DNA of 64,000 nt from Frateuria_A sp051900415 (GCF_051900415.1 NZ_JBHZGL010000002.1:248001-312000), one strand, 5' to 3'. Positions 1 through 8,874 are shown, numbered from the stretch's first letter. Numbers and translations are program-made. The notes: generated by a model not told the origin, from the sequence alone.

Positions 1-320
1 AGGAACAGCCAGGCGGCGAGGAACTTGCCCAGCATCGACTGCACCAGCGTCACCGGCAGCGTCAGCAGCAGCTCCAGCGTGCCGGACTTGGACTCCTCCG
101 CCCACATGCGCATCGACAGCGCCGGCGCCAGGATCAGGTACAGCCACGGGTGCATCACGAAGAACGGCTGCAGGTCAGCCAGCCCGCGCTCGTAGAAGTC
201 GCCCGCGTAAAAGGTGAGCAGGCCGGCCAGCACCAGGAAGATCACCAGGAAGACGTAGGCCACCGGAGTGACGAAATAGCTGCGCAGCTCGCGGCGCATG
301 ATGGCGGCGACCGGGTGCAT
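1..320 (-). CDS. ABC-2 type transporter permease, 5' part only
   Basis: Integral membrane permease of an ABC exporter, cut by the left edge of the window. Reading leftwards from the ATG at 320 the protein starts MHPVAAIMRRELRSYFVTP. It then has a hydrophobic helix (VAYVFLVIFLVLAGLL), a short loop (TFYAGDFYERGLADLQPF), a second hydrophobic segment, and the ESKSGTLELLLTLPV motif typical of GldF/NosY-like ABC-2 permeases. The start codon overlaps the stop of the upstream ATPase gene (TGATG), so the two are translationally coupled and should form one transporter. About 106 codons are visible, with no stop before the edge. The substrate cannot be told from this sequence. Confidence 0.85.
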   Translation of the reverse strand, partial: MHPVAAIMRRELRSYFVTPVAYVFLVIFLVLAGLLTFYAGDFYERGLADLQPFFVMHPWLYLILAPALSMRMWAEESKSGTLELLLTLPVTLVQSMLGKFLAAWLF

Positions 321-1246
321 CAGGCGCCCTCCCCCATCGTGATCTGACGGAAGACTTCATCCAGCCGGCCGCGCTCGAGCTGGATTTCCGACACTTCCAG
401 GCCCTGCTGGCGCAGCAGGTCCTCGACGGGCTCCAGGATGCGTGCGCCGGGCTTGGGGAACACGGTGATGCGCCCGTCCAGCGGGTCCACCTCGATCGCA
501 GCCACCTGTGGCAGGCGACCGAGCATTTCCTGCGAGACGCCGCTGCCGGGTGCGCTGAAGGACACCGCGCCGTGATAGCGCGAGCGCGCCTCCAGCTCGG
601 CCGGCGTGGCGTCGGCCAGCAGCTTGCCGCGGGCGATGATCACCACGCGGTTGCAGAGCGCATGGACCTCCTCCAGCAGATGCGTCGAAATGAGGATCGT
701 GCGCTCGCGCGCCATCGAATCGATCAGCCGCCGCACGGCGTGCTTCTGGTTCGGGTCCAGGCCGTCGGTGGGTTCGTCCAGCATCAGCACCGGCGGGTCG
801 TGCAGGATCGCCTGCGCCAGGCCGACGCGCCGGCGCAGGCCCTTGGACAGCGTGTCGATGCACTGGTCCAGGACGTCTTCCAGTTGTAGGTGCGTGACCA
901 CCTCGTCGAAGCGGCGGAAGCCCGCCTCCGCCGGCAATGCACGCACGCGCAGGATGAAGGTGAGGAACTCGCGCACGGTCATCTCGCCGTAGCTTGGCGC
1001 GCCCTCGGGCAGGTAGCCGAGCGCGCGCTTGGCCTTCAGCGGCTCGCGCTGCACGTCGTGTCCGCAGACCCGCGCGGTGCCGGAAGTCGGCGCCAGGAAG
1101 CCGGCGATCATGCGCATCGCGGTGGACTTGCCGGCGCCGTTGGGACCGAGCAGGCCCAGCACCTGGCCAGGCTCGGCGCGGATGGACAACGCGTCCACCG
1201 CGGTGAGGCGGCCATAGCAGCGGGTGAGTCGGTCGGCTTCGATCAT
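320..1246 (-). CDS. ABC transporter ATP-binding protein (GldA/CcmA-like)
   Basis: Cytoplasmic ATPase subunit of an ABC-2 exporter, 308 aa. Walker A is GPNGAGKST at about residues 34-42, the signature loop is LSKGLRRRVG at about 133-142 (LSKG instead of LSGG), and Walker B is VLMLDEPTDGLDP at about 153-165. The C-terminal 80 residues after the nucleotide-binding domain are the usual extension of GldA-type subunits. The gene overlaps the start of the permease gene by one base, so they work as a pair. The family covers gliding-motility, polysaccharide and drug exporters, and nothing here selects between them. Confidence 0.93.
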   Translation of the reverse strand: MIEADRLTRCYGRLTAVDALSIRAEPGQVLGLLGPNGAGKSTAMRMIAGFLAPTSGTARVCGHDVQREPLKAKRALGYLPEGAPSYGEMTVREFLTFILRVRALPAEAGFRRFDEVVTHLQLEDVLDQCIDTLSKGLRRRVGLAQAILHDPPVLMLDEPTDGLDPNQKHAVRRLIDSMARERTILISTHLLEEVHALCNRVVIIARGKLLADATPAELEARSRYHGAVSFSAPGSGVSQEMLGRLPQVAAIEVDPLDGRITVFPKPGARILEPVEDLLRQQGLEVSEIQLERGRLDEVFRQITMGEGA

Positions 1247-1308
1247 GCGATGCGGGGCTTGGACTGGCCCGTCACTCTAGCGCACCGGTGCGGGGCTGCG
1301 GCAGGTCG

Positions 1309-1455
1309 CCCCCATCCGCCTTCGGCACCTTCCCCCGCGCGCGGGGGAAGGCTCATCTTCGTCCATCCCCGCGAATTTGGGGAAGCGCTCACTGGCTGGC
1401 ATCGATCCTTCCCCCGCGAACGCGGGGGAAGGTGCCCGAAGGGCGGATGGGGGCG
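1309..1455. repeat. Family A paired palindromic repeat (copy 1)
   Basis: Two inverted arms: CCCCATCCGCC...CACCTTCCCCC on the left and GGGGGAAGGTGCCCGAAGGG...GGATGGGG on the right. Each arm contains its own CCTTCCCCCGCG/CGGGGGAAGG hairpin. It fills the space between the ABC gene start and the stop of the receptor gene at 1463. The same element recurs at 12679, 47139 and 57061. Confidence 0.85.
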
Positions 1456-1462
1456 CTTCCGC

Positions 1463-3988
1463 CTAGAACCGAAAATCCAGCCGCGCGTAATAGAACCCGC
1501 CATTCATGCCGAACGGCATGGTTTCCCAGCCATAGGTGAAGCCCAGTTGCGGGAACGGCGCGCCGGTCTGCGGATCCCACTTGTCCGGGTAGGTGTCGAA
1601 CACGTTGTCAGCGCCCACCGTGAACTTGGCCGCGTCGGAAAAGCGGTAGCCCAGCGCCACGTCGGCCAGCCACTTGCCGCCCCAGGTTTGCTTGATGCCG
1701 GGCGTGAAGCCCTGCCCGCTGACCGGACCGAAGTAGTTGCCACGCAACGTGAAGTCCCAGGCGCCGGTGCGGTACACGCCCTGCAGGATGTGGTGCACGC
1801 GCGGCTGGCCTTCCTCGACCAGGGTGACCTGGGTGTCGTCGAACAGCTTCTCCGGCGGCAGGATGGCCGACTGCGACTTGCGCCCGGTCACCTCGGTGCG
1901 GTTGTAGCTGAGCAGCGCGGTGAGGTCGAGGCTGCTGCCGCCGTCGAAGGCATAGCCCTTCTGCGCCACCACGTCGGCACCCTCGGTGCGGGTGTCGATG
2001 GCGTTGGTGAAGAACAGCACCTGGCCCACGCCCAGCGGATCGAGGATCGCCCTGATCGGGCAGTTGCCGTTGCCGGGCGCACACGCTTGGCCGTCCGTGC
2101 CGACGGACTCGGGCACGATGTTGCTGGAGAAGATGATGCGGTCGTCGATGTCGATGCGATAGACGTCGGCGGTCAGCGTGAAGTCGCCCATCGGCTTGTA
2201 GACGATGCCCAGCGTGCCGCTGCGCGAGGTCTCCTCCTTCAGCGGCTGGATGCCGAAGGCGCGGGTGACCGGGCTGTCCTGGCGCGCGGTCAGCGTGTCG
2301 ACCAGCACGCCGCTCGGATCGAGATTCGTCGAGCGCTGGCTGTAGAACATCTGCTGCACGCCCGGCGCGCGGAAGCCGGTGGCGAGCGTGCCGCGCACGG
2401 CGAAGCTGTCGGTCGCGTCGAAGCGGACCGAGAACTTGCCGGTGGTGGTGCTGCCGAAGTCCGAATACTTCTCGTAGCGCGCCGCCGCGCCGAGCAGCAG
2501 GCGCTCGGTGAGCTGCGATTCGGCATCGAGGTAGAACGCCCAGTTGTGGCGGCCATCGTTCACCGCCTCGGTGGGCGAGAAGCCGGGAAAGCCCTGCATG
2601 CCGGGCTGCGCGATGTCGCCGGTCTGGCCGAAGATCGGGATGGAGCGGTCGTTGGTACGCCCGTAGGTGTAGGTGACCGGGTCGCCGGGGGTGATCGCGT
2701 ACTCGTCCTTGCGCCACTCCAAGCCGGTGGCGAGGTCCAGCGCATTGGCGCCCACGCCCCAGTCGACCGGGCCGCGGAAGTCCAGGTTGAAGGTGGTTTC
2801 GGTGAGCTTGAGCTTGCCAGTATCGGCCTCGGTCGGCGATTGCGCGTAGATGCCGCCGCCCGGTGCCGGTTCGTACCACCAGCTCACGTTGACCGAATCG
2901 GCCTCGTGGAAGCCGAAGTTATTGCGCCCGCGGTTGACCGACACGTCCATGTCCCAGTCGCCGAGCGGGTGGCGGAAGCCGACGGCGAGGGAGGCGTCCT
3001 TCACCGTGGTGACGATGTTGGGCAGGAAACCGTCCGGATAGAGCGCCGGTACCGTGCGGTTGTCGCCCGCCGGCCGGAAGAAGCCGTAGGAGCTGCCGTC
3101 GCGCTTGGACACGCCACCGAACCAGTACAACTCGCCGCCGGCGACGGGCAGGCCGCCGTTGAGCCAGAAGTAGGCGTCCTTGGCGTCGGCATCGCCCAGG
3201 CGTTGGGTCACACGCGGTGGATCCACGCGCAACGTGTCCACGCCTGCGCGGTTGGTCGCGTCGCGCTTGCGGTATTCCAGGGTGAGGTCGAGGTAGCCGT
3301 CGCGGCCGAGTTTGAGGCCGGTGTTGACGCTGCCCTGGCGCATCAGGCCGTCGCCCTGGTAGGTCTGCCCGCCTTCGAGCGAGACGCTGGTGTGGCCGGT
3401 CTGCTTCTTCAGGACGATGTTGATCACGCCGGAGATCGCGTCGGAGCCGTACTGCGCCGCCGCGCCGTCGCGCAGCACTTCGATGCGCTCGATCGCCGAG
3501 ATCGGGATGGCATTGATGTCGGTGCCGGCCGAGCCACGGCCGACCGTCTGCTGCACGTTGACCAGCGCCTGCTGGTGACGGCGCTTGCCGTTGACCAGGA
3601 CGAGCACCTGGTCGGGACCCAGGCCGCGCAACGTGGCAGGACGGAGGATGTCGGTGCCGTCGCTGACGAAGGTGCGGGAGAAGTTGAAGCTCGGCTCGAG
3701 CATCTGCAATGCCTGCCCCACTTCAACCACGCCGGCGTTCTGCAGTTGCTCGGCGCTGATGACATCGACCGGTGCCACCGCCTCGGCGGCCGTGCGGTCC
3801 TTGGCACGCGAACCGATGACCTGAATGCTGTCCAGTTCGGTGACTTTGGCGTTGTCTTTGGTTGCGTCCTGCGGCACCGACTGGCCCAGCGCGGGCAGGC
3901 ACAGGCCCAGTGCGAGAACGGCCACGCCCGTGCGCGGTACAACGGACCCTGCGCGCCCCTTGCGGGCCGCGTGATGGTGATGCGACAT
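1463..3988 (-). CDS. TonB-dependent receptor
   Basis: Outer-membrane gated barrel that imports a scarce ligand using TonB-ExbB-ExbD energy, 841 aa. Residues 1-35 form a signal peptide (after a His-rich start, MSHHHH) ending near ALGQ. The plug domain, about 50-175, has VEVGQALQMLEPSFNF, TLRGLGPDQVLVLVNGKRRH and IERIEVLRDGAAAQYGSDAI, all standard plug motifs. The rest is beta-barrel, ending in ARLDFRF with a terminal Phe as expected for barrel assembly. The start is ATG at 3988 behind a strong GGGAGGGAG ribosome site. No Fur-type box or partner transporter is adjacent, so the ligand is unknown. An inverted repeat at 4100-4116 could be its operator. Confidence 0.95.
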   Translation of the reverse strand: MSHHHHAARKGRAGSVVPRTGVAVLALGLCLPALGQSVPQDATKDNAKVTELDSIQVIGSRAKDRTAAEAVAPVDVISAEQLQNAGVVEVGQALQMLEPSFNFSRTFVSDGTDILRPATLRGLGPDQVLVLVNGKRRHQQALVNVQQTVGRGSAGTDINAIPISAIERIEVLRDGAAAQYGSDAISGVINIVLKKQTGHTSVSLEGGQTYQGDGLMRQGSVNTGLKLGRDGYLDLTLEYRKRDATNRAGVDTLRVDPPRVTQRLGDADAKDAYFWLNGGLPVAGGELYWFGGVSKRDGSSYGFFRPAGDNRTVPALYPDGFLPNIVTTVKDASLAVGFRHPLGDWDMDVSVNRGRNNFGFHEADSVNVSWWYEPAPGGGIYAQSPTEADTGKLKLTETTFNLDFRGPVDWGVGANALDLATGLEWRKDEYAITPGDPVTYTYGRTNDRSIPIFGQTGDIAQPGMQGFPGFSPTEAVNDGRHNWAFYLDAESQLTERLLLGAAARYEKYSDFGSTTTGKFSVRFDATDSFAVRGTLATGFRAPGVQQMFYSQRSTNLDPSGVLVDTLTARQDSPVTRAFGIQPLKEETSRSGTLGIVYKPMGDFTLTADVYRIDIDDRIIFSSNIVPESVGTDGQACAPGNGNCPIRAILDPLGVGQVLFFTNAIDTRTEGADVVAQKGYAFDGGSSLDLTALLSYNRTEVTGRKSQSAILPPEKLFDDTQVTLVEEGQPRVHHILQGVYRTGAWDFTLRGNYFGPVSGQGFTPGIKQTWGGKWLADVALGYRFSDAAKFTVGADNVFDTYPDKWDPQTGAPFPQLGFTYGWETMPFGMNGGFYYARLDFRF

Positions 3989-4099
3989 GCGTTCACTCCC
4001 TCCCGAATGGCCGCCTCCAGGCGGCCCTGCATCCCCTGCGTCGCGCAGGCTGCCATGCGGGATGTGGGAGCGCTGTGTCCTTCCGCGCGGTTCGGAAAG

Positions 4100-4116
4100 T
4101 TGACGACCATCGTCAA
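4100..4116. promoter_or_regulatory. Perfect inverted repeat upstream of the receptor gene
   Basis: TTGACGA-CCA-TCGTCAA: 7-bp perfect arms around a 3-bp centre, 112 bp upstream of the receptor ATG. Size and position fit an operator for a dimeric regulator. The regulator is unknown, and a role for the site is inference. Confidence 0.35.
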
Positions 4117-4173
4117 ACAGGCGCCTTCGGTGGCAGGGCGCAGTCGGATGGGCGGCGACTATTGCCGTGGACC

Positions 4174-4204
4174 AAAAAAAATCCTGCCCGCGCGAGGCGG
4201 GCAG
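4174..4204 (-). terminator. Rho-independent terminator
   Basis: On the minus strand an 8-bp GC stem (CTGCCCGC/GCGGGCAG, loop of 5) is followed by eight T. It lies 30 bp past the stop of the SRPBCC gene and should end that transcript before it reaches the receptor gene. Confidence 0.9.
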
Positions 4205-4233
4205 AATGTTCGATGGAGCAAAGCGCCTGGTGC

Positions 4234-5640
4234 TTACTCGGCGCTGGCAGCCTCGGCCGGAGCAGCGGTCGAGCTTGCAGCGGGGGCAGAGCTGGCGGCG
4301 GCAGGCGCCGAAGCGCTGGCGGCCGGCGCCGGCTCCAGAGTCGGCTGCGGGATGCCGGCGGCCTGCTCCGGCGTCTGCTCAGGCACGTTGTCGCCCAGCA
4401 GCGGCAGGTAGACCTCGTACTTGGCGTACGTGGTGATGTTGCCGTCCTTGTCCTTCACCTCCGGCTGCACTTCGATGTCGTACAGGCGGTTGGTCACTTC
4501 GTCGAACTTGTAACCGTGGGTCTGCGCGTAGGCCTTGAGCATCTCGCGGGTCTGCGGCACGCCGGCAGCGGTGCCGTTCCACACGCCCATCAGGGTGGGG
4601 TTGCCGTAGGCCAGGGTGGCGCGCACGTTGTTGTCGACGATCAGGCGGCCGAAGCGGTCATGGTCGCCCGGCTGCGGGCCCACCGGCTTGGCAGCGGCGG
4701 TGCTGCTGGCGCTGGCCGGCGCGCTGGAAGCCTCGGCCGGCTCATCTTCCTCGCCCAGCTTCGGCGGCTGCGGCGGGGTCAGCTCCTGGCTCTGGCCGGC
4801 CAGGGTCAGGCTGGTGGCGTCGATCGGCATGCCGACGTCGAAGGTGTAGTTCTGGTCGCCGAAGTTGGTGGTGAAGATGACGCGCGGGCCGACCACGTTC
4901 ACGCCCAGCTTCTTGGCGGCGTCCTGAATCTGCTTGACGGCAGTCGCGGTGGCGTCGTCCAGGGCGGCCAGGCCGCCGCTGCGCGGAATCGAGCTGGAAA
5001 CCAGCAGCATCGGGGTCGGCTGGGTCGGACGGATGTACGGGACCAGGTTGCCGTAGTCGATGTTCGGCACGGCCGCCAGCACGTTCTGCAGGTTGCCCAG
5101 GCTGGTCTGGATCAGCGAATCCGGATCGCCGTGGATGTACAGGTTCGAATAGCGGTTGACCAGGTTGAAGCCGTAGGCCACGTCGTAGGACCAGGTCACC
5201 TTGGTCAGCTGGTGGCGGCTGCCCTGGCGCTCCAGGTCCAGCGTGAAATGCTTGTCCTGCCCGCGCCAGTCGTTGTCCAGGTTCCAGACAATCTTGGCGT
5301 CGTTGACGGTGTTGTCGACCTTATAGAAGTCCGGATCGGCGCTGGCGATGGTGAGCTTGCCGTCACCAATACGGCCTTCCTCGCTGGTCCAGCTGATTTC
5401 CGCGCCCGGACCGTAGGACTTGCCGGAAAGCTTGAACTGGATCTTCGGGTCCTCCTGGCGCAGCGAGGCGTAGTCCTCGAAGCGACGGAAGTTGTTGAGG
5501 ACGTCGTAGACCTGCCGCATGTCCTTGCCGATGACCAGCGATCGCTCCACATGGCCGCTGCCGGGCATGATCACGCCTACCACGACACCGACCACGGCGA
5601 CGATGATCAGGGCCACAATGAATTCAAGAACACGCATCAT
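4234..5640 (-). CDS. SRPBCC family membrane-anchored protein with GyrI-like region
   Basis: 468 aa. Residues 1-30 form one hydrophobic N-terminal helix (VLEFIVALIIVAVVGVVVGV), a signal anchor. Residues about 30-180 resemble an SRPBCC (polyketide cyclase/START) fold, with the typical ERSLVIGKDMRQVYDVLNN entry. Residues 200-400 look like a GyrI/SOUL-like effector-binding region split by a low-complexity Pro/Ala/Ser linker. The last 60 residues are Ala/Ser/Pro-rich and probably disordered. It is a single-gene unit closed by the terminator at 4174-4204. Two adjacent ATGs (5640 and 5637) are possible starts. The ligand is unknown, and the second-domain assignment is less sure than the first. Confidence 0.8.
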   Translation of the reverse strand: MMRVLEFIVALIIVAVVGVVVGVIMPGSGHVERSLVIGKDMRQVYDVLNNFRRFEDYASLRQEDPKIQFKLSGKSYGPGAEISWTSEEGRIGDGKLTIASADPDFYKVDNTVNDAKIVWNLDNDWRGQDKHFTLDLERQGSRHQLTKVTWSYDVAYGFNLVNRYSNLYIHGDPDSLIQTSLGNLQNVLAAVPNIDYGNLVPYIRPTQPTPMLLVSSSIPRSGGLAALDDATATAVKQIQDAAKKLGVNVVGPRVIFTTNFGDQNYTFDVGMPIDATSLTLAGQSQELTPPQPPKLGEEDEPAEASSAPASASSTAAAKPVGPQPGDHDRFGRLIVDNNVRATLAYGNPTLMGVWNGTAAGVPQTREMLKAYAQTHGYKFDEVTNRLYDIEVQPEVKDKDGNITTYAKYEVYLPLLGDNVPEQTPEQAAGIPQPTLEPAPAASASAPAAASSAPAASSTAAPAEAASAE

Positions 5641-6082
5641 TACCTGGGTTCTCCGAGCGTTTTCCGCGCAGCACTAAAGGTTCCCGTCGGATTCCGCGCC
5701 ACAGGGTGAACCCCGGAGGAAGGCACGGCGAGGGTCGGCGAAATACCGAAGCTTGGGATGGTACTTGCTCGCGGGCTGGAACGCCATCAGGCGGACCAGG
5801 GCCTGTCTGGGTGCCGTGAAAACCCTGTCGGGGCGGGCTTCTGGCGGCCTGCGCGCCTCCACCGAAAGGACGCCCATGGGGCGCGTGAAGCTTCGGCTCA
5901 GGGCGAACGGGGTTTCGTGGCGAGTGCCCGAAGCTTTGTCGCAAGGGCACGTTTCATGCAGACCGCCCAGGACCCTGGCGACGGCAGCCTGGGCTGTCGC
6001 CTGAGTAGCGGATTTCGATGCCATGGCTGCGCCGTTCGCGCCCAACCCAGGCTGCAGGCCCGAAATCGAAGCGTCCCAGCGG
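5641..6082. other. 442-bp stretch without a convincing gene
   Basis: It lies between the SRPBCC gene start and the stop of the response regulator gene. The only long frame is on the minus strand, 5674-6045 (123 codons). It has no clear ribosome site, no recognisable domain and an Arg/Pro/Ala-rich composition typical of shadow frames in GC-rich DNA. A diverged spacer repeat or a gene remnant is possible, and no promoter or hairpin stands out. Confidence 0.4.
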
Positions 6083-6724
6083 TCAGACGATCCCCAGCTC
6101 CAGCGCTTTCAATACCGCGCGGGTCCGGTCCCGAACGCCGAGCTTGGAGAGGATGTTGGACACGTGGTTCTTCACCGTCCCCTCGGCCACCTTCAGCGAG
6201 TTGGCGATTTCCTTGTTGGAGTAGCCGCCCGACAGCAGGCGCAGGATCTCCGTCTCGCGCTCGGTGAGCGGATCGGGCTGTTCGAGGCTGGTGAACTGGT
6301 TCTGCATGCGCCCGACCCCGGCGAGCAGGCGCTGGGTGACCATCGGCGCCACCAGCGAGCCGCCGGCGGCGACCGTGCGCACGGCTTCGACCAGTTGCTC
6401 CAGCGAAACGTCCTTGAGCAGATAACCGCGCGCGCCGGCCTTCAGGCCCTGCAGCACCAGTTGGTCGTCGTCGAACGTGGTCAGGATGATGGTCGGCGGC
6501 AGTTCGCCGCGTGCGGACAACGCCTGCAGTACCTCCAGCCCGCTCATGTTGGGCATGCGCAGGTCCAGCAGCACCACGTCGGGCTTGATGCGCGGAATGT
6601 CGGCCACGGCCTGCGCACCATCGGCGCATTCGGCGACCACGCGGATGTCTTCGGCCAGGTCCAGCAGCGAGCGGACGCCCTGGCGCACCAGGTTCTGGTC
6701 ATCGACGAGACAGACGGAAATCAT
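6083..6724 (-). CDS. NarL/LuxR-family response regulator
   Basis: Transcriptional response regulator, 213 aa. The receiver domain (1-120) has the acidic pair DD at 8-9, the phospho-acceptor Asp54 in LLDLRMPNMSG, and the conserved Lys in LLKDVS. The C-terminal LuxR helix-turn-helix (about 145-213) reads LTERETEILRLLSGGYSNKE and then AEGTVKNHVSNILSKLG. It lies 90 bp downstream of the histidine kinase gene on the same strand, so the two form a two-component system of the DesKR/LiaSR kind. The direct repeat at 8119-8137 is a candidate binding site. Confidence 0.95.
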   Translation of the reverse strand: MISVCLVDDQNLVRQGVRSLLDLAEDIRVVAECADGAQAVADIPRIKPDVVLLDLRMPNMSGLEVLQALSARGELPPTIILTTFDDDQLVLQGLKAGARGYLLKDVSLEQLVEAVRTVAAGGSLVAPMVTQRLLAGVGRMQNQFTSLEQPDPLTERETEILRLLSGGYSNKEIANSLKVAEGTVKNHVSNILSKLGVRDRTRAVLKALELGIV

Positions 6725-6813
6725 CGCGGTTCCTCAAGATTGCGGTGATGGCTGCGGAGTACGCGGCACCGGGCGCTGCCCACCATTCTGGCATGGGACG
6801 CAGCGAGCTGGCG

Positions 6814-8055
6814 TCACGACATGCTCAGCGCCGGCGGCTCCAGCCGGGAAGGCGAATGGGCCAGTTCCAACGCCTCGCCCAGCGGAAGGCGGACAGTCAG
6901 CGCGAATCCCTCGCTGACGGCGGTATCGACCGCCACGCTTCCACCGAATTCGGCCAGCCGCTCACGCATGCCGGACAGGCCGTTGCCGGGTTTGAAGTGC
7001 GCCGCGCCGCGACCGTCGTCGCGCGCGTGCAGGCCGATCTGGTTGGCGTCGGCGTAGGCGAAGGTCAGCCACAGTTGGCGCGCACCGGCGTGTTTGGCGC
7101 AGTTGGTGATGATCTCCTGCGCGCAACGCAGCAGCACCTGCGCGCGGCGCGGATCTTCGACGGCGAAGCGCGGCGGCATGTCCACGCGCACGGTCAGCCC
7201 CGGCACACCCTCGGTCAGGCTGCGCAGCGCCTGGGTCAGGTCGATCGCGTCATCCTGGCGCAGCTCGCTGACCGCCTCGCGCACGTCCGAAAGCAGGTGC
7301 CGCGCGGTGGCCTGCGCCTTGCGCACGTGCTCGCCTGCGCTGTCGTTGGCCAGGTGGCTGGCTACTTCGAGATTGAGGCTGAGCGCGGTCAGGTGGTGGC
7401 CGATCAGGTCGTGCAGCTCGCGGGCGATGCGCATGCGCTCGGCGATGCGGGTCGATTCGGCGAGCAACGCGCGGGTGGCGCGCAGTTCGGAGTTGAGGCG
7501 CCGCTGGGCCTCGCGCGCCTCGGTCTGCTGGCTGGCGACCATCGAGGTGAAGAACGCCAGCGCCGAGATGCCCAGGTACATGCACACCTGGAGAAACGCG
7601 GTCACGATCGTCCAGCCCATGTAACTGGCGATGATCGGAATCAGCATCAGGTTCTGCGCCAGCATCCAGACCAGCCCGGCCACGACTGGCAGCTGCCAGG
7701 GCAGGACGACGGCGATCACCAGCATCAGCATGGCCGACAGGCCGCTCTGGCTGAACCAGCCCATCGCCACCGCCGAGCCGGTCAGCACGACCAGCCCCAG
7801 CAGCTTGAGCACCTGCGCGCGGCCGCTCTGGCGGCTCATGCCCGAACGGCCGGTCAGCAGCAGATAGGTCAGGCCGAACACCAGATAGGAAAGAATCCAG
7901 CCGGAGATGTTCGGATTGCTCCACCACGCATTCACTTGCGCCAGGCTCCAGCTGCCCGGCAGCAGCGGCAACGCCACGCAGAGGTAAGTGAACAGTCCGG
8001 TCAGCCGCAGCAGCCGGATATGGTTGAAGTTGGTCCAGGACATACCCGGCATCAT
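6814..8055 (-). CDS. Sensor histidine kinase (HisKA_3, DesK/NarX class)
   Basis: Membrane sensor kinase, 413 aa from the first ATG. ATG 8043 (MSWTNF) is an equally likely start. Residues 15-175 hold about six hydrophobic helices with no periplasmic domain, as in intramembrane-sensing kinases such as DesK. A coiled-coil region at 175-205 leads into the HisKA_3 dimerisation box RIARELHDLIGHHLTALSLN with the phospho-acceptor His at about 215. The ATPase domain shows IITNCAKHAGA (N box), DDGRG and GNGLSGMRERL (G boxes). It precedes the response regulator gene, its presumed partner. The likely stimulus is a membrane or envelope property, inferred from topology only. Confidence 0.93.
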   Translation of the reverse strand: MMPGMSWTNFNHIRLLRLTGLFTYLCVALPLLPGSWSLAQVNAWWSNPNISGWILSYLVFGLTYLLLTGRSGMSRQSGRAQVLKLLGLVVLTGSAVAMGWFSQSGLSAMLMLVIAVVLPWQLPVVAGLVWMLAQNLMLIPIIASYMGWTIVTAFLQVCMYLGISALAFFTSMVASQQTEAREAQRRLNSELRATRALLAESTRIAERMRIARELHDLIGHHLTALSLNLEVASHLANDSAGEHVRKAQATARHLLSDVREAVSELRQDDAIDLTQALRSLTEGVPGLTVRVDMPPRFAVEDPRRAQVLLRCAQEIITNCAKHAGARQLWLTFAYADANQIGLHARDDGRGAAHFKPGNGLSGMRERLAEFGGSVAVDTAVSEGFALTVRLPLGEALELAHSPSRLEPPALSMS

Positions 8056-8118
8056 AGGCCCACGCCGGCCCCGCGCAATGCGCGGAAAGTCACCCTGCCA
8101 TCGGTCACGCAGGCTCGC

Positions 8119-8137
8119 GTTTTACAAAGGTTTTACA
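8119..8137. promoter_or_regulatory. Direct repeat GTTTTACA-AAG-GTTTTACA
   Basis: Two identical 8-mers spaced 11 bp start to start, one helical turn. They sit 64 bp upstream of the first possible kinase start and about 100 bp upstream of the GNAT start. The AT-rich site stands out from the GC-rich flanks. It is a reasonable binding site for the adjacent NarL-type regulator, by inference. Confidence 0.4.
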
Positions 8138-8238
8138 GCCGCACGCAGGGTGTGCGTGTCGCCCCCGCATGCCATAATGCGCCCTTGCGGGACGCCTGCG
8201 GCGACCCACCGATTGACTGCTTATCTGCGGAGCAACGA

Positions 8239-8874
8239 ATGGCCTTAGCCATCCGCGACGTGCGCGAGCACGACCTGGATGCCGTGCTGGCGCTCAACAA
8301 CGCCGCCGGCCGCTCCATCCTCGCCCTGGACGCCGCGCAGCTGCGCTACTTCTACGAGCGTGCCGAATACTTCCGTGTCGCCGAGATCGACGGCCAGCTG
8401 GCCGGTTTCCTGATGGCCCTGCGCGACGGCGGCAACTACGACAGCCCGAACTACCGCTGGTTCTCCGACCATTACGAGTCGTTCGTCTACATCGACCGCA
8501 TCGTGATCGGCAACGCGTTCCGCCGGCACGGCCTGGGCCGCATTCTGTACTGCGACGTCACCAGCTACGCCGAGGTGCGCGTGCCGCTGCTCACCTGCGA
8601 GGTGTTCCTGGAACCGCGCGACGACGTGGTCGTGCTGTTCCACGGCACCTACGGCTTCCAGGAGGTCGGCCAGCAGCGCATGGGCGATTCCGGCCCGCAG
8701 GTGAGCCTGCTGGCCAAGGACCTGCCCAGCTACGCCTACGTGCGCGAGACCTGGCTCGAAAACGGCGGACTGCCGGACGAGCCGTGGCTGGCCGAGCGCC
8801 AGTTGCCTATGCCCGCCACCTCCCTCTCCCCCACTTCCCAGCCGCGCCGTCTCGCCGGAGAGCGGCACCCGTGA
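8239..8874 (+). CDS. GNAT family N-acetyltransferase
   Basis: Acetyl-CoA-dependent acetyltransferase of unknown substrate, 211 aa. The GNAT fold is recognisable from the IRDVREHDLDAVLALNNAA start, the beta4/alpha3 acetyl-CoA loop VIGNAFRRHGLGRILY, and the later FHGTYGFQEVGQQ segment. ATG 8239 was chosen because CGGAG lies just upstream and the domain begins there. The reading frame stays open further upstream, but that part has no homologous look. Its stop overlaps the GTG start of minC (GTGA), so it is probably co-transcribed with the min genes. Confidence 0.88.
   Translation: MALAIRDVREHDLDAVLALNNAAGRSILALDAAQLRYFYERAEYFRVAEIDGQLAGFLMALRDGGNYDSPNYRWFSDHYESFVYIDRIVIGNAFRRHGLGRILYCDVTSYAEVRVPLLTCEVFLEPRDDVVVLFHGTYGFQEVGQQRMGDSGPQVSLLAKDLPSYAYVRETWLENGGLPDEPWLAERQLPMPATSLSPTSQPRRLAGERHP

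Noticed and set aside
890..4411. 1173-codon open frame on plus opposite the ABC and TonB receptor genes
   Set aside because: Shadow of GC-rich minus-strand genes: composition is Arg/Gly/Val/His-rich with no domain, and the opposite frames are clearly real.
6745..8238. Upstream 500-codon extension of the GNAT protein
   Set aside because: It lies antisense to the histidine kinase gene and is Gln/His/Arg-rich low complexity. ATG 8239 has a ribosome site and begins the domain.
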